Numbered from the stretch's first letter, positions 52,817-61,770 are shown. The stretch is 64,000 nt of DNA from Saprospiraceae bacterium (GCA_028285545.1 JANQPA010000040.1:1-64000); one strand, 5' to 3'. The notes: generated by a model from the sequence alone, not told the origin. Program-made: numbers and translations.

Positions 52817-53816
52817 TATAAATCAATTTAAGTTGATCAAGTTCTATTCTGTAAATATTCCCAAGGCCATTAAGCGGTGAGTTGAGATGATTCTGGAAAG
52901 AAGCATATGTGTATGCAGAATCAGGAGAATTATAATCTCTATTTAATCGACTAGAAAAAAACAAGGTCCTTCCATTGGGTGAAACCTTGGGTGAGAAATC
53001 GTAAGTGGGCGTATTAATGACGGTGCCAACATTAAGGACAGGACTCCAAACTCCCTCATGCTTTATAGAATAATGAATATCATCATAACCATAATCGCCT
53101 GGTTTATGCTGAATCATCAAAAAAAGAAGGTTTCCATCCGGGGAAACCCCCACATTTCCTTCATGGTAAGAGCTGTTAATTGCCGTGCTCATTAATTCTG
53201 CTGGGAGGTAGGTCTCATTCTCATATTTAGAAAAATAGACGTCCATATCTCCATATCCCCCTGGTCGATTGGAACAAAAATAGAGGTTTCCCGCGGCATC
53301 TACTGAAGGAGAAAATTCATTATGAGGGCCATTTACGGCATCTGATAATCTGGTAGGGTTTGACCAGGTTCCAGCCTCATTGCGTTCTGAAACCCATATA
53401 TCATTACTTGCATTTACCTCCCTGCCTTCTTTAGGCCGATTGGAGCTAAAATAAATTTTATTTCCAACAGGAGATAAAGCAGGGGAACCATCCCGATATT
53501 TACCCGAAAAACTGACGATTTCCGGCTCTTGCCATTGCCCCTCTTGTTGAACGGAATAAGCTATGGTGCTATAAGCATGATCATTAGAATAAACCGTAAA
53601 ATAGATCTCATTACCTTCTGGATTAATGCTGGCATGTCCCTCGAAGGAAGCTTTGGAAATCACTCCAGGAGCAACCATTTCGGCTTGATAATCCAAGTCA
53701 AAAGAAGGAATGGTGCTTTCGGGGATATTTTCATTGGAGGCCTGTTCAGAATTACAGGAACTACCCACAATTATTGCGAAAAAAAATAGGATATAATTTT
53801 TCATTTTTTGAATCAT
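52797..53816 (-). CDS. PD40/WD40-like beta-propeller lipoprotein (TolB-like)
   Basis: 339 aa; lipoprotein Cys21 (FFFAIIVGSSC); a second ATG at 53804 gives the same signal. PD40 repeats are clear: ASINPEGNEIYFTVYS, SPALSPVGNKIYFSSNRP, FSPSVDAAGNLYFCSNRPGG, GNVGVSPDGNLLFLMI and SPKVSPNGRTLFFSSRL. The fold is a beta-propeller anchored in a membrane, often used for protein or glycan contacts in Bacteroidota. Its end overlaps the cysE start by 20 bp. It is the first gene of the operon. A TTAGTCGG...CCGACTAA dyad (53816-53847) covers its start region. Confidence 0.83.
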   Translation of the reverse strand: MIQKMKNYILFFFAIIVGSSCNSEQASNENIPESTIPSFDLDYQAEMVAPGVISKASFEGHASINPEGNEIYFTVYSNDHAYSTIAYSVQQEGQWQEPEIVSFSGKYRDGSPALSPVGNKIYFSSNRPKEGREVNASNDIWVSERNEAGTWSNPTRLSDAVNGPHNEFSPSVDAAGNLYFCSNRPGGYGDMDVYFSKYENETYLPAELMSTAINSSYHEGNVGVSPDGNLLFLMIQHKPGDYGYDDIHYSIKHEGVWSPVLNVGTVINTPTYDFSPKVSPNGRTLFFSSRLNRDYNSPDSAYTYASFQNHLNSPLNGLGNIYRIELDQLKLIYNDEPVE

Positions 53817-53947
53817 TAGTCGGGTTGATCATTGAATATCCGACTAAAGATACTTGACTTATACTAAAAGGATGTTAATTATATCCTACCTTTTTGGCAC
53901 AGATTTTCTCAGATTAACCTCTTCTAACCACATATTTTTGGTCTTTC

Positions 53948-54397
53948 TCATTGTTTTATAATCTTATAAGAAAAGCCCTTGTCACCATCGCCCAATACCT
54001 TCACTAAAATTTCGGTATCCGATAATTTCTGATACTGGATCTTTTTGGGAAAATCATGGTTTAGATTTTCAAAAGATAATAGGTCTTGAATAGCAGTGTT
54101 GAGCGTAAAAGGAATGGCTTGTCCATTATTTTGATTTGGCACCAGCGCTTCATAAACCACCTGACCCTCAGATTTTTGGATAGACAAAGTTTCCATCCTG
54201 ACTTCTTGGTCATTAGCGATTTTGTAGGAATAGCCACTTAGCTTCCCTTCTGCATTTTTTTCCCAAACCTCAAACTGTTCTTTGTTTTCCATCTTCCAGG
54301 TTCCTTCCAAAAAATAACTCTTTTTTAAAGGATTAGAAGCACAAGAGTAGATAAAAATCAAGCTTAGAAAAGTAAAATACACTATTGTCTTTTGCAT
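53948..54397 (-). CDS. DUF6265-like lipoprotein
   Basis: 149 aa. Lipoprotein signal with Cys19 (IFIYSC). The domain opens FLEGTWKMENKEQFEVWEKN, continues with GYSYKI and EALVPNQNNGQAIPFTLN, and has the phrase ENLNHDFPKKIQYQ, which is typical of the small lipocalin-like DUF6265 family. It is about 130 residues of beta strands that could bind a ligand. Function is unknown. It stands alone on the minus strand, upstream of the long operon and downstream of an AraC gene. Confidence 0.75.
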   Translation of the reverse strand: MQKTIVYFTFLSLIFIYSCASNPLKKSYFLEGTWKMENKEQFEVWEKNAEGKLSGYSYKIANDQEVRMETLSIQKSEGQVVYEALVPNQNNGQAIPFTLNTAIQDLLSFENLNHDFPKKIQYQKLSDTEILVKVLGDGDKGFSYKIIKQ

Positions 54398-54516
54398 CTT
54401 TCAATTTTTTGATTGACACAAAAAAAGCCCAGATGAAATAGAATGTATTGTAAAAAAGCGACAATTTTATTAGCAATTGTGATCTTATCAATCTGATGCT
54501 GAAGAGATCATAATTA

Positions 54517-55335
54517 TTATTTTTTCTTGGCCTTCAAAAAAAGGTTAGCTAAATTTTCTTCCGTAAACCCATATTTAGAAGGTTCTTCACCTGTAAATTC
54601 TTTAAAGTTTTTGATAAAATGTGCCTGATCATAAAATTGTGCTTTGAAGGTGATCTCCGGCCAGTCAATTTTAGGCTGACTTACCATTCGAAACACACTG
54701 GCCAATCTAATTACCCGACAATAAAATTTAGGAGGAATCCCCACTTGAAGCTTAAATTTTCGTTCCAGTGTTCTCTTACTAATTCCAATTTCCTGGTACA
54801 ATTGCTTCAGATCTACACTACCTTTACGTTCAATAATGTAATCTACAGCTTGTTGGATGGTTTCAAATTTAATGGGAGGTATGTGACTAATGTTATTGGA
54901 CAAGATTTCTTCAATATGAAAAATTTTCTCCTCAAATGAATGATTAGAAATCGCATATTCTCGAATACTCTTTATTTGGCTTAATAGATCAGATGGAATG
55001 GGTATTACTTTATCGGTTAGTAATTCCATATTCAGGTTATAAAGTACATTTAAAGCCCAGGGTTGAAATTTAATGGCAAATATGCCAATGCTCGCAGTAT
55101 TTTGCAGGTAAAAATATTTCTTTAACTGTCCTCCAATTAAATTTTTTGCCTGTTGTTGCCATTCTCCAGAAATATTGGTTCTATAGGGATCGCCATAATG
55201 AAAAATCATTTCCGGATAGCCATCAGGTACTATTTTTTCAGTGTGAATAGTATCGTCTCCTTCACTATCCACCATCCAGAAGGATTTTATCCATTTTGCT
55301 AATCTGCCTGATGGAGCGGCCTGTTCATACTTCAT
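54517..55335 (-). CDS. AraC-family regulator with DUF6597-type N-terminus
   Basis: 272 aa. The N-terminal domain (AKWIKSFWMVDSEGDDTIH; GYPEMIFHYGDPY; FAIKFQPWALNVLYN) follows the DUF6597 sensor pattern. The AraC domain covers about residues 160-262: VDLKQLYQEIGISKRTLERK, PPKFYCRVIRLASVFRMV, AQFYDQAHFIKNFKEFTGEEP. The second recognition helix, QFYDQAHFIKNF, is well kept. It is soluble and probably senses a small molecule. The nearest downstream gene is the DUF6265-like lipoprotein on the same strand, a possible target. Confidence 0.86.
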   Translation of the reverse strand: MKYEQAAPSGRLAKWIKSFWMVDSEGDDTIHTEKIVPDGYPEMIFHYGDPYRTNISGEWQQQAKNLIGGQLKKYFYLQNTASIGIFAIKFQPWALNVLYNLNMELLTDKVIPIPSDLLSQIKSIREYAISNHSFEEKIFHIEEILSNNISHIPPIKFETIQQAVDYIIERKGSVDLKQLYQEIGISKRTLERKFKLQVGIPPKFYCRVIRLASVFRMVSQPKIDWPEITFKAQFYDQAHFIKNFKEFTGEEPSKYGFTEENLANLFLKAKKK

Positions 55336-55409
55336 GAATGGAGACTTGTTTTAAATATATTTTTATTGGCAATGACAAAGAGCTGAATAAATGAGAAATA
55401 TCTATTTTT

Positions 55410-55468
55410 TCACCGCAAAGACGCAAAGAGGCGCAAAGTCTTAGCGTTTCTTAGCGCCTTGGCGGTGA
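55410..55468. repeat. CACCGC...GCGGTG hairpin element
   Basis: TCACCGCAAAGACGCAAAG opens the element and CTTAGCGCCTTGGCGGTGA closes it. The outer 11 bases pair at 10 positions, and inner GCAAAGTCTTAGCG adds pairing. From memory, such CACCGCAAAG elements are seen as dispersed repeats in diverse bacteria. It lies between two minus-strand genes. Confidence 0.75.
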
Positions 55469-55522
55469 TATATGCTTACCAAATATATTATCTAGCTTTA
55501 ATAATAGCACTAAAAAAACTTA

Positions 55523-56290
55523 TCATTCTTTTCGATCAAATGGGATAATCCCTTCATTAAGCAGACGTTTTTTGAGGGCATCTGCATAATTGTGGGCAAA
55601 TTTTTCTTTTTCCGAACTAGGCAAACTAAAATATCCATCAAATCTTTTTTCCCAGGCCTCGTAAGGTTCCTCTTTTTTTCGAGGGCGCTCTACCACTTCC
55701 AGGTAATGGACATAATGTCCAAATTCATGTGGAAGGGTACGATAAAGCTGGGTGTTTCTGGCATTTAGTAGCTCCAATGGGGCGGTAAAAAATCGTTTTC
55801 CTTCTTGCAGAGCATGTCCATCTTCTCTGATTCTATCGACCTCTTTTTGGGCATCCGGACTCAGTTTTTTGGAATATTTTAATTTTTTTTCCAGGTTAAT
55901 AGCCTCAATAATGACGGCAGGGCCATATTCCTTTTCAAATTCATAGGTATAAATAAGCCTTCCCCAGGCTGGAGAAAGACGTTCTTCTTTCCTTTTGGGT
56001 TGACGCAAAATGATCCACTTCAATTTTCCATAATCTTCTGGTGGAATGTGGCTGATTATTTCTGTTAAATCATCAATTGTACAAGCATGAACGGAATGTT
56101 CCCGTGTTTCTTCAATTATGAATAGGAAGTCGTGCCCATTAATAGTTTTTTCAATCTTTTGGTACTTATCCAGACGTTCATAGAAGAACTTAAAGTGAAG
56201 TGCGGGATATGGAATGACCAGTTCGTTGTTCTGCCCGTGTCCTTGCTTTTTGGTTCCTATATTTTTGTTTCGTCTGGTTGGGTCTCGCAT
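55523..56290 (-). CDS. HEFGH zinc metallopeptidase-like protein
   Basis: 255 aa, no signal peptide. HEFGH at residues 188-192 (LPHEFGHYVHYLEVVE) is a zinc HExxH site. About 40 residues later, EKEKFAHNYADAL offers Glu229 or His233 as the third ligand; the E-x-x-x-x-x-x-A spacing recalls IrrE/ImmA (M78) proteases. The N-terminal 170 residues are unfamiliar: DFLFIIEETREHSVHACTID and KLKWIILRQPKRKEER. It starts 15 bp after the cyclophilin gene. A cytoplasmic protease seems likely; substrates are unknown. Not assigned to an established family by eye. Confidence 0.65.
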   Translation of the reverse strand: MRDPTRRNKNIGTKKQGHGQNNELVIPYPALHFKFFYERLDKYQKIEKTINGHDFLFIIEETREHSVHACTIDDLTEIISHIPPEDYGKLKWIILRQPKRKEERLSPAWGRLIYTYEFEKEYGPAVIIEAINLEKKLKYSKKLSPDAQKEVDRIREDGHALQEGKRFFTAPLELLNARNTQLYRTLPHEFGHYVHYLEVVERPRKKEEPYEAWEKRFDGYFSLPSSEKEKFAHNYADALKKRLLNEGIIPFDRKE

Positions 56291-56305
56291 TGATTAATGA
56301 TAATT

Positions 56306-56899
56306 TTACTCCTTTCCTAATTCATAATTATATCCTCTTAATTCCTCTTCTGTTAGGGATATAATATTAATATCTAAGCTCACAGGCTCAAAAGGTGCAT
56401 CCAATGAATCTGTATCTACAGTCGCAATGGCGTGTAATACATCAAGACCCTTAAAAACCTGTCCGAAGATGGTATAATTACTATCTAGCCTGGCAATACC
56501 TTCTCTGTCATGAACGATATAAAACTGGCAGCCTGCTGATAATTTTTCAAGATTGCCGTCCCTTCCAGCACCTACCGCGCCATAAATATGTTTAAGATTA
56601 GGAGTAAACTCAGGTTCCAATAAATAGGGAGAATCACTAAAGCCTTCTTCGGTATCGGGACAGCCACCCTGAATGACAAAACCATCTATGACTCTGTTGA
56701 AAGTTAAGGTGTCCCAATAATTTTCATTAGCCAAGGTAATAAAGCTCTTCTTATGAATAGGTGTTTCATCATGGAGCCAAAAAAGCATCTCACCTTTGGG
56801 TGTGATAATTTGTCCAACCTGATAGGTTTCTTTGGCCTCTTCAGGAGAAGAGCAGGAGGAGATCAATAGGATGAAAAAAAATAATACTTGCTTTTTCAT
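56306..56899 (-). CDS. Cyclophilin-type peptidylprolyl isomerase lipoprotein
   Basis: 197 aa. Lipoprotein Cys16 (LLISSC). The cyclophilin fold shows KKSFITLANENYWDTLTFNRVIDGFVIQGG in two parts, then GAVGAGRDGNLEKLSAGCQFYIV and YTIFGQVFKGLDVLHAI. It lacks some of the usual bulky active-site residues, but the FNRVI-DGFVIQGG core is present. It would speed proline isomerisation of envelope proteins, anchored in a membrane. It sits between the FeeM-CNB gene (47 bp) and the metallopeptidase gene (15 bp) on one strand. Confidence 0.88.
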   Translation of the reverse strand: MKKQVLFFFILLISSCSSPEEAKETYQVGQIITPKGEMLFWLHDETPIHKKSFITLANENYWDTLTFNRVIDGFVIQGGCPDTEEGFSDSPYLLEPEFTPNLKHIYGAVGAGRDGNLEKLSAGCQFYIVHDREGIARLDSNYTIFGQVFKGLDVLHAIATVDTDSLDAPFEPVSLDINIISLTEEELRGYNYELGKE

Positions 56900-56946
56900 A
56901 ATGTGATTAGTTAAGGAAGCTTAGAGAAAAGGGGTACTGGAGAAAA

Positions 56947-58038
56947 TTAGTCCAGCAATTTATTGGTTAATACTACTCTTTGGGCCAGGACTTTGGCCAG
57001 GTTTTTCCAAATGATTATTTTATCTGATTCATTTTCCAGCCGATTGATAGCCGATTCACTAAATAAAACAACCTCAGTATCATCACTGGCGGCAACTACC
57101 TGGGCAGTTCGTTTGGTATGTAAAATAAAGGCGATCTCTCCAAAAATGTCTCCTTCCCCCAATAATACCACCGTCCGATTACCAATCATCACATTAAGCA
57201 TCCCTTTGCTAACATATCCGAAGGATTTACCGCCATCATTTTCAGTAATCAATACTTCTCCTTCTTTGCAGTGAACTTTTAAGGCGTTTTTCAAAAAACT
57301 TTCCCTGGAATCGTCACTTAAACCTTCAGTGATGGTGTCATGACCACCAAACTCTTCCTCTTTAGCATAAAAAGCTGCACTTATAGGTAAATCATCTTTT
57401 TCCCTAACTAGCTGATAATACCATTGACAAATATCCTTGTATTTATCGAAATACATACCTCGTAACAAGGGAAGCACAGGAGAATGGATAATGGACAAAT
57501 AATCCAGATCTGGTAAAAATATCATAGGAATCTCAAAACCACCCCCAGAGGATTTCTGCAAAGCCCCTACCGGTCGCATTCCTATTCTTTTATACATAGA
57601 AAAATGCCCAGGATCACAAGACATCAAAACAGCTTGCCCCCCAGCTTTTAAAATTTCAATAAAGCAATGGCTGATCAAAACCTGGGGGGCTGGTGTTTTC
57701 AAATAGGCTGGAGCAATGGCAATACTAGTAAAAAAGGCCATCTCAGACAACTTCTCCTGACCAAAATATTCCAAATAAGAGGCACCATTACTGGAAGCCT
57801 GAACATCAGCTTCCAAAGCACTTACCAATCGCATACAAGCGATGATCTCCCCAGTATGGGTATCCTGGCAAGCGGCTAATTGTGCTCCGTTATTCTCAAG
57901 GATATCAAGGTTTGAATTGGTCTTACCCAAAATTTCCATGCAAGCCTGCCGGTCCTCCTCTTCCAAAGGGAAAAATGCTCTGAATTGTCCAATCCAAAGA
58001 TCCCATTGTAGCGATATGTTATCGATCAGGCTTGTCAT
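56947..58038 (-). CDS. FeeM-like acyltransferase (GNAT) fused to cyclic-nucleotide-binding domain
   Basis: 363 aa. Residues about 15-190 resemble the N-acyl-amino-acid synthase FeeM/GNAT fold: GEIIACMRLVSALEAD, LSEMAFFTSIAIAPAYLK, AVLMSCDPGHFSMYKRIGMR. Residues about 220-355 are a CNB domain: EGEVLITENDGGKSFGYVSKG, then GEGDIFGEIAFILHTKRTAQ. The phosphate-binding cassette keeps GE-x-A and R-T-A, so nucleotide binding is expected. A cyclic-nucleotide-gated acyltransferase is the simplest reading. CNB-GNAT fusions are known in mycobacterial protein acetyltransferases, but with the domains in the opposite order. The window's own cyclase could supply the ligand. Confidence 0.8.
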   Translation of the reverse strand: MTSLIDNISLQWDLWIGQFRAFFPLEEEDRQACMEILGKTNSNLDILENNGAQLAACQDTHTGEIIACMRLVSALEADVQASSNGASYLEYFGQEKLSEMAFFTSIAIAPAYLKTPAPQVLISHCFIEILKAGGQAVLMSCDPGHFSMYKRIGMRPVGALQKSSGGGFEIPMIFLPDLDYLSIIHSPVLPLLRGMYFDKYKDICQWYYQLVREKDDLPISAAFYAKEEEFGGHDTITEGLSDDSRESFLKNALKVHCKEGEVLITENDGGKSFGYVSKGMLNVMIGNRTVVLLGEGDIFGEIAFILHTKRTAQVVAASDDTEVVLFSESAINRLENESDKIIIWKNLAKVLAQRVVLTNKLLD

Positions 58039-58053
58039 TTGGTTCGTTACTCG

Positions 58054-58095
58054 TTGTTAGTTGTTAGTTGTTAGTTATTGGTTATTCGTTATTTG
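58054..58095. repeat. Heptamer TTGTTAG repeat, decaying at one end
   Basis: Three perfect TTGTTAG units (58054-58074) are followed by TTATTGG, TTATTCG and TTATTTG, so the array loses identity towards 58095. It is the leader region of the FeeM-CNB gene. A TTTGCACATTTACAC-like tract follows to about 58140. Confidence 0.82.
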
Positions 58096-58184
58096 CAAAT
58101 TTTCACATTTACACATCCCCTAATTTGCTCATCTTCACATTTAAAAGGTGAAGGTCTGTAAAATTAGGCAAAGAGGAGAATTTT

Positions 58185-59471
58185 TTAGAATAAAGTTGTC
58201 TTTCCTTGGGTACGAACTTGACCATAACTATAGGAAACCAAATGAATCATTTCTCCTTTTTCATTTAACAGTTTAATTATTCCACCTTTATTAGATAATT
58301 GCGCCCCACGTCCATCTAAGACTAATTTGTAGGTATCACCTGCTTCTAGAGTGGGGATAGAGAAGGAAGTGCTCTTGCCATTTTTGTCTAAAATACGCCA
58401 GTTGTTAATAGCCATTGGTTCAGGTCCAATGTTGATTAAGGTAATGCTCTCCAGGCCTCTGTCATCTCCTTTGGGGTTAATTAAAGCAGCAATTATCCGA
58501 ATATTATCTGGAGTTGCAGGGACAATTATTGGTGGATCAGGAACGACTACAGGAGGTTCTGGGCTATCTGGAACAACGGATATCCCTCTGATAAACTTGG
58601 GATAAAAGGTTCGAATATGTCTGCGGTTATTACTATGGTATAATTTCATTTCATACTCTGCTCCATTGATTACTGCTTTTTTGGGCGCATTAATTCCCAA
58701 ATGTCCTCTTACTGTACCCAAAGCCAGCAATCCCTCAATACTACAACCGACAAAAAAACCTCCAATTTTTTTAAATAGTGGACGCAGCGCTTCTCGCTCA
58801 TAATCAGGGGCAAACCATCTATAGGAAATAGTTACTGTTTCAGGATAATGTTCCTGATTATCGGCCATCTTTGTCCCTTCGTAATTGATTCTATCATCCT
58901 GAAGTTCAGGAAAGGCATCTTGGTAAATGCCATCTTGAAGCCGGGCAAAACCATCATCTAAATAATATTTATACCAAAAATGATAACCTTTGGCTTTTGA
59001 GCCGTCTTGCTCTCCCATTACCACATGCTCAAAACCAGATAGGTGAGGATCTCCTCCCATCGAGTATTTTCTAAACCACATTTCCATCAAGGTATTGTAC
59101 CAACGTTGTCTGGTCAGGCTTGATCCTGTTTGTTGTGCAACATATTCCCGTGCCACCTGCATAGGGGCCGTATCAATAATGGCATCAACAAAGTTGTGGA
59201 CTTCGGTTCTTTCTTCTGCTGTATCTAGTTCTTCATCACCCTCTCTAAGAGCATAATTATCAAATAAGCGGAGACCTAATTGGTAAGTTTCTTTTTTGTG
59301 CTCAGGAATAAATAAATCTGTCAAGACTCTCAGGTCTTTGTTGGAGTCCTCCAAGTTGGTATTAACCTTGATAAAACCTTTCTCAGGATTGCCTTCTTCG
59401 GTACTCAGAATTGGCTGAATACCATTTTCATTTTGGTCAGCTTCCCAAATGAGTTGATAGATGTCTTTCAT
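58185..59471 (-). CDS. EndoU (XendoU-type) nuclease with C-terminal lamin-tail domain
   Basis: 428 aa with no signal peptide. Residues about 5-290 match the XendoU fold: SGFEHVVMGEQDG with His149, KGYHFWYKYYLDD with His164, then KKIGGFFVGCSIEG (a probable third active Lys near 234), and NGAEYEMKLYHSNNRRHIRT near the end. Two His and one Lys form the EndoU site, which cleaves RNA after U. A Pro-rich linker (PDSPEPPVVVPDPPIIVP) leads to a lamin-tail domain at about 325-428 (SITLINIGPEPMAINNWRIL; TYKLVLDG). The role, secreted or intracellular, is not clear. Confidence 0.8.
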   Translation of the reverse strand: MKDIYQLIWEADQNENGIQPILSTEEGNPEKGFIKVNTNLEDSNKDLRVLTDLFIPEHKKETYQLGLRLFDNYALREGDEELDTAEERTEVHNFVDAIIDTAPMQVAREYVAQQTGSSLTRQRWYNTLMEMWFRKYSMGGDPHLSGFEHVVMGEQDGSKAKGYHFWYKYYLDDGFARLQDGIYQDAFPELQDDRINYEGTKMADNQEHYPETVTISYRWFAPDYEREALRPLFKKIGGFFVGCSIEGLLALGTVRGHLGINAPKKAVINGAEYEMKLYHSNNRRHIRTFYPKFIRGISVVPDSPEPPVVVPDPPIIVPATPDNIRIIAALINPKGDDRGLESITLINIGPEPMAINNWRILDKNGKSTSFSIPTLEAGDTYKLVLDGRGAQLSNKGGIIKLLNEKGEMIHLVSYSYGQVRTQGKTTLF

Positions 59472-59968
59472 TTTAACGTGGTATTTAGTTCAGTTATTTA
59501 TGATAGATTGATTAGTAATTCCTTCAGAATATAATCATCAGGATTTCCAATATACTTAGTCTTGGTATTTAGAAAAAAGTCATCAGAATGTTATTGTAAA
59601 ATAACCTTAAAATGGAGGGTATTAGTACATAAGATCAGGTATATATTTTTTTTGACACTTCATGCCTCCGGCAGACGGGGGCTAACGCACACAGACTGTT
59701 ACAGACTTACACTGTTTTAGTAGATGTTAACTAAAGCTTAGCTTATAAATTATAACCAGTTAATGCACAGCTGTACAGTATTGACGAGTAAATGATATTT
59801 TTGGGTGACGCCAAACATTAAATGATTCTTTAGTGGCCAGGAATGGAGCATAACTTCCTTAATCCAATGGATTGGTAGTCCAATCCAAAGAAATAGAAGT
59901 GCTCTACAAATTTTGGATATTTTAATTTAAAATCCAAAATCACTCACATGCCTTCCCATCTTCCCTAT
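59472..59968. other. 497-bp intergenic region with repeats and a terminator
   Basis: Between EndoU and the M1 peptidase. It contains the dispersed element at 59646-59736, a perfect GGATTGG-TAGT-CCAATCC hairpin near 59864-59882, and ATTTTGGAT/ATCCAAAAT (59910-59918 and 59932-59940), a probable terminator of the M1 gene. No coding remnant was recognised. Confidence 0.6.
59646..59736. repeat. Copy of the TTTTTTGACAC dispersed element
   Basis: TTTTTTTTGACACTTCATGC, an inner CCGGCAGACGGG stem, ACGCACACAGACTGTTACAG, then ACTTACACTGTTTTAGTAGA and TGTTAACTAAAG. This is the longest copy and shares most with 61703-61770 (GACTGTTACAGACTT). Confidence 0.75.
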
Positions 59969-61612
59969 TCACTCATTTTTCTCCTCAAAATACCATTGGG
60001 CCAGTAATACTGTTCTTGGATCAATTACCACTCTTGAAGGTTTAGATTCAAATGGGATGCTAAAGGAGGTGCTCTTACCTGAAAACTCTTTTCGGATTAC
60101 GCTAGCAGCCACCTTACCTTCTTCATACAATCCAAATTCAATGGGGAAATCGAATAAAAACCCATCATTTTGAATCTGTTGAAGGTTGATTATAACTTCT
60201 TTTTTCTCTTCATCATACTCCCAGGAGCCATCTAAAACAATATTACCACCTCCATATAACCATTGCTGGAAAAAGGTTTCCAGGTTCTTACCAGAAACCT
60301 TTTCCATTTCATATCTAAAATTGTCGGTAGAAGCATTGGAATTAAGGTATTTATGGTAATAATTTCTGATCCCTTTTTGAAAATGTTCATCTCCGACCAC
60401 ATCCCTGAGCATGTGTAAGATCCAGGCTCCTTTCTGATAAGTTTGGCCTGAGGTCACCAATCTCATATCTGTCAAATCATCATGGACGATCCGATAGTCT
60501 TTATTAATTTTATAAAAATTAAATACTCTATTTTTAGCAGAATGGAGTCCAGATACAAATTCTTCACGGCCATAAGCGTGTTCAATAAAGAGCAAGGTGA
60601 AATAAGTGGCAAAACCTTCACTTAGCCAAACATCATCCCAGCTATATTCTGTAACTGCATTGCCAAACCACTGATGGGCTACTTCATGGATAATTACATT
60701 CCGCCATCTGACAGATCGATCACCAGTCACTGAATTATCTCCATAAAAAATTGCTGAAGCAGCTTCCATCCCTCCTCCCACACTATTGGATTGAATATTG
60801 GCTAATTTTTCATATACGAAGGGGCCTACATAATCAGAAAAGAACTCCAAGGAATGTTTAGTAGGAACGGCAAAATCATAAAACCCAGCATCCCGATCCT
60901 GCTTATACACCCATGTTTGGATGGATTTACCTTCAAAGGTATCTACATATTGAACGGCAAATTCTGCAACCCCTAATACATACAACCAGCAGGAAATGGG
61001 GATAGATTGCTTCCAATGTGTTTTTTTCAAATTACCCTCCAAATTGCTCTCTTCCATTAATAAACCATTAGAAATGACCTGGTATCTGGCGGGAGCAGTA
61101 ATAATCATTTCTGAGGTAGCTTTGTCATAAGGGTGATCAACAGTTGGCAACCAATTTCGAGCTCTGTTAGGCCAGTTATCACTAAAAAAAGAACGGTCAC
61201 CATATTTAGTGGGCGCAATTTTTAATCCGGAGGCGGGGATTCCCTGGTATTCAATGCTTATTAAGAGTTCCTCTTTGGCCTTTGCGGGGGTTTGCAATTT
61301 TATAATAATGGCATCATTTTCATGAGTATAGATTAAGGCCTCATTGCCCATGGTAACCGAGGATACTTCCATACCTTTCCCTTCCAGCTCTTCGCTTTTA
61401 TTAATTAAATCAAATCGCAGCTCTGAGATATTATCAATTTTGAAAAATGCGGTGATGGTGGTTTTTCCAATAATAATATCATTATCATCACTGAGTTGCA
61501 GTTCAAATTTGTAATGTCTGATATCGATGTTGGGATTTTTAGGATAAGGATCTGCAAAGCATTTAAAGAAAACTAGATGGAGGAACAATGATAGGATTAG
61601 GAGTTTTTTCAT
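59969..61612 (-). CDS. M1-family zinc aminopeptidase (short form)
   Basis: 547 aa with signal peptide (LLILSLFLHLVFFKCFA). N-terminal beta domain RHYKFELQLSDDNDIIIG, substrate loop GGGMEAASAIF (the usual GxMEN has Ala in place of Asn), zinc site IIHEVAHQWFGN with Glu in VWLSEGFATYF 18 residues after the second His, and catalytic Tyr in TYQKGAWILHML. The C-terminal helical superhelix of large M1 enzymes is absent and replaced by a beta domain, typical of short bacterial forms. It trims peptides outside the cytoplasm. Confidence 0.9.
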   Translation of the reverse strand: MKKLLILSLFLHLVFFKCFADPYPKNPNIDIRHYKFELQLSDDNDIIIGKTTITAFFKIDNISELRFDLINKSEELEGKGMEVSSVTMGNEALIYTHENDAIIIKLQTPAKAKEELLISIEYQGIPASGLKIAPTKYGDRSFFSDNWPNRARNWLPTVDHPYDKATSEMIITAPARYQVISNGLLMEESNLEGNLKKTHWKQSIPISCWLYVLGVAEFAVQYVDTFEGKSIQTWVYKQDRDAGFYDFAVPTKHSLEFFSDYVGPFVYEKLANIQSNSVGGGMEAASAIFYGDNSVTGDRSVRWRNVIIHEVAHQWFGNAVTEYSWDDVWLSEGFATYFTLLFIEHAYGREEFVSGLHSAKNRVFNFYKINKDYRIVHDDLTDMRLVTSGQTYQKGAWILHMLRDVVGDEHFQKGIRNYYHKYLNSNASTDNFRYEMEKVSGKNLETFFQQWLYGGGNIVLDGSWEYDEEKKEVIINLQQIQNDGFLFDFPIEFGLYEEGKVAASVIRKEFSGKSTSFSIPFESKPSRVVIDPRTVLLAQWYFEEKNE

Positions 61613-61702
61613 TTTTGCAAAGGCTATGGTTCTGTATAAAATTAGGTAAATAAAGGGAGGAAATTAAATTTCACCGGAGTGTTATGATGTCGACCACTAA
61701 TC

Positions 61703-61770
61703 ATTTTTTGACACTCTTGTCTGCCGACGAGGCAGAGACTGTTACAGACTTTCACAGTTTTAGTTTTTAG
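61703..61770. repeat. Copy of the TTTTTTGACAC dispersed element touching murG
   Basis: TTTTTTGACACTCTTGTCTG, inner CTGCC-GACGA-GGCAG hairpin, then GAGACTGTTACAGACTTTCA and CAGTTTTAG. The element ends where the murG stop (61760-61762) lies, so the TAA of murG comes from the TTTTAGT end of the repeat read on the minus strand. Confidence 0.75.

Noticed and set aside
58185-59471. Polymorphic toxin with immunity gene
   Set aside because: EndoU is a common toxin tip, but here it forms the N-terminal part, there is no delivery domain and no small acidic gene lies next to it.
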